Part shown: positions 5,578 to 6,448 of the stretch, one piece after another
Layout: each line of letters begins with the position of its first letter
Position numbering within the stretch: the first letter of the stretch is position 1
NCBI GenBank assembly: GCA_003555385.1
Contig: PWHO01000187.1
Coordinates: 1-6,448, forward strand
DNA length: 6,448 bases
Direction: 5' to 3'
From: Bacteroidales bacterium
Lineage (GTDB): Bacteria; Bacteroidota; Bacteroidia; Bacteroidales; UBA7960
Position numbers and translations under genes: made by a program
The notes under the pieces: generated by a model
Databases searched by the model: none
Seen by the model: the letters and a program-made list of their open reading frames with translations, nothing else
What the model was told of the DNA's origin: nothing

Positions 5578-5811
5578 CTACTGGACATCCTCTGCAGGTG
5601 TGTCCTTGGCTTCCGCACGGGACTTCATCTGCTCGTCAAGCTGCTTGAGGCTGTTTACGAGCCCGTTGACGAAATTGCCGGACACATTGGCGGGCATGAT
5701 CAGCGTGGCCACCTCGCTTTGGGTGTTGTCCGGGCCGTTTTGGGTCAATACGATCCGGATGTTGTTGTTGGAAAGGGAAAGCTTCGAAAATCCGTCTGCA
5801 TAAACTTGCAT
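5578..5811 (-). CDS. 77-residue conserved small protein, copy 3
   Basis: Same length as copy 1, with 51 of 77 residues identical. The conserved core is SNNNIRIVLTQNGPDNT (14-30), EVATLIMPAN (33-42) and FVNGLVNSLKQLDEQMKSRAEA (47-68). AAGGAG lies 7 bases before the ATG at 5811 and the start context is nearly the same as that of SapC (GGAGTACC-CC-ATG), so I annotate it as a separate start. The reading frame is also open upstream, in frame with the end of the OGT gene, so a fused product is possible. A terminator follows. Function is unknown. Its repeated placement next to an OGT here and SapC in copy 1 suggests it serves the same pathway as a small accessory or adaptor protein. Confidence 0.8.
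   Translation of the reverse strand: MQVYADGFSKLSLSNNNIRIVLTQNGPDNTQSEVATLIMPANVSGNFVNGLVNSLKQLDEQMKSRAEAKDTPAEDVQ
5623..5694. repeat. 72-bp direct repeat with 1635-1706
   Basis: These bases inside small-protein copy 3 match 1635-1706 inside copy 2 at 71 of 72 positions in the same orientation, about 4 kb apart. They flank the insertion-like block from the terminator at 1797 to the integrase C-terminal remnant. This is long enough for homologous recombination and points to a recent duplication. Confidence 0.85.
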
Positions 5812-6448
5812 GGGGGTACTCCTTGTTGTGTTATCCGTTAATGGTTTTGATTCGTTTACAGCATAACCTTCATCTACTGTTATTTCAACATTGGATCGGG
5901 TATTGCCGCCAGTTTCCATAGGTGTTTCCATAGATGATTCCATAGATGCGGGCGGTTGCGCTCCGGGTGTGTTTTCAGAATCGTCTTCGCCTCGCACCAC
6001 TACCCTTTTACGGGGCACTTCCGTTGCAAACACACCCTGGCGCGACGGCTCGGCGGGGACATCAATCGCAGCGGGCGGAAAACCTTTTGCCGCACGATCC
6101 GCCATCATGGCAAATGCCGTTTCAAGGTGCCTTGCATAGCGCTCGGTATCAAATAAGGGCGCACGAAAACGGCTCCAGGCCAGCTTTTCCCTTACAGCCC
6201 GGAGTTTGTCGGGGTTCAACGCCAAATTCACTGCCAGCTTATGAAATCCTGCCTCGTCATCGGTCACCAGCTCAGGCATATTGCAAGATGGGATTGTTTG
6301 CAACGGCGCGGTCCTTGTCATTGACAGAATAAGTCTCCGGAAGACGGCAGAGGTGCTCCGGGAAAAATGGACCACTGCCTTCGGGGGTAACGACCGGATC
6401 GGTTATAATGTAATCAAAATAATCAGCGCCGGTGGTTCCCGGGTATCC
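5812..6448 (-). pseudogene. OGT-like glycosyltransferase with core deletion
   Basis: The window edge enters a GT41 (O-GlcNAc transferase, SPINDLY-like) catalytic domain: GYPGTTGADYFDYIITDPVVTP, then FFPEHLCRLPETYSVND (6448 to about 6320). The frame stops at a TGA (6274-6272). The end of the same family appears in another frame from 6279: MPELVTDDEAGFHKLA, LAWSRFRAPLFDTERYARHLETAF and GFPPAAIDVP. Full-length members have roughly 150-190 residues between these parts, with the UDP-GlcNAc site; here they are gone, and a frameshift marks the join near 6280-6320. The enzyme therefore cannot work. After AAIDVP an atypical acidic, low-complexity tail of about 80 residues follows and runs in frame into the small gene at 5811. 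The N-terminal TPR region, if any, lies outside the window. Confidence 0.85.
5913..5948. repeat. three 12-bp tandem repeats in OGT tail
   Basis: Three head-to-tail copies of a 12-bp unit like TTTCCATAGATG on the plus strand. In the minus-strand frame they encode the tetrapeptides SMES-SMET-PMET in the linker between the OGT domain and the small protein. They keep the frame, so they would lengthen the linker without breaking it. Confidence 0.75.

Noticed and set aside
5540..6332. Plus-strand frames opposite the OGT remnant and small protein
   Set aside because: The minus strand carries family motifs and ribosome binding sites; the plus frames contain only mirror sequence.
6284..6375. N-terminal start at 6375 for the OGT end fragment
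   Set aside because: Residues from that ATG up to about MPELV are in the wrong frame relative to the OGT homology, so this start is an accident of the frameshift.

Overview
The window reads almost entirely on the minus strand and looks like a decaying accessory region from a Gram-negative, probably a Desulfobacterota/'deltaproteobacterial' genome. That lineage is inferred from the style of the OGT, SapC, PIN and Rpn proteins and cannot be proven from this sequence. There are no ribosomal, tRNA or core metabolic genes. Intact genes are few, and remnants of integrases, an insertion sequence and duplicated gene pieces are many.

The two ends hold parts of one recurring gene set. At the left are a SapC-family gene (734 to the window edge) and, directly upstream, a 77-residue protein of unknown function (1015-782). 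At the right is an O-GlcNAc-transferase-like (SPINDLY/OGT, GT41) gene that has lost its catalytic middle. It runs in frame into a second 77-residue paralogue (5811-5578), about two thirds identical to the first. A third, 5'-truncated and frameshifted copy lies at 1740-1575 and is nearly identical in DNA to the second. The likely ancestral order is OGT - small protein - SapC, perhaps a surface-layer or protein-glycosylation module; that role is inference.

Between them lie about 4.5 kb of mobile and defence-like material. An integrase N-terminal remnant (1502-1263) and an integrase C-terminal remnant (5473-5135) appear to belong to the same integrase type but occur in permuted order. The 3' end of an IS3-type element (about 2369-2141) abuts the cut end of an unrecognised coding fragment (2135-1962). 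A PIN-domain toxin and a 69-residue candidate antitoxin form a coupled pair (3119-2682 and 2685-2476). An HTH regulator (4741-4310) precedes an Rpn/PD-(D/E)XK nuclease gene (4305-3304). The Rpn gene carries one in-frame TAG, but keeps a strong internal ribosome binding site and ATG (3564) that would make the C-terminal part alone, matching the described RpnL/RpnS gene-within-gene toxin-antitoxin design.

The 393-bp gap between the HTH gene and the integrase remnant is full of short repeats: four TGATCA palindromes with paired GAAACATTTC and CCGCTACAC boxes, then an array of GACCCACC/ATCCCACC motifs. Two hairpin terminators (1797-1836 and 5483-5526), one good sigma70-type promoter (1240-1211) and a structured leader (1130-1074) complete the picture. 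Nothing here establishes a wholly new system. The best leads are the OGT/small-protein/SapC module, the Rpn gene-within-gene with a dead long form, and the repeat-rich control region.
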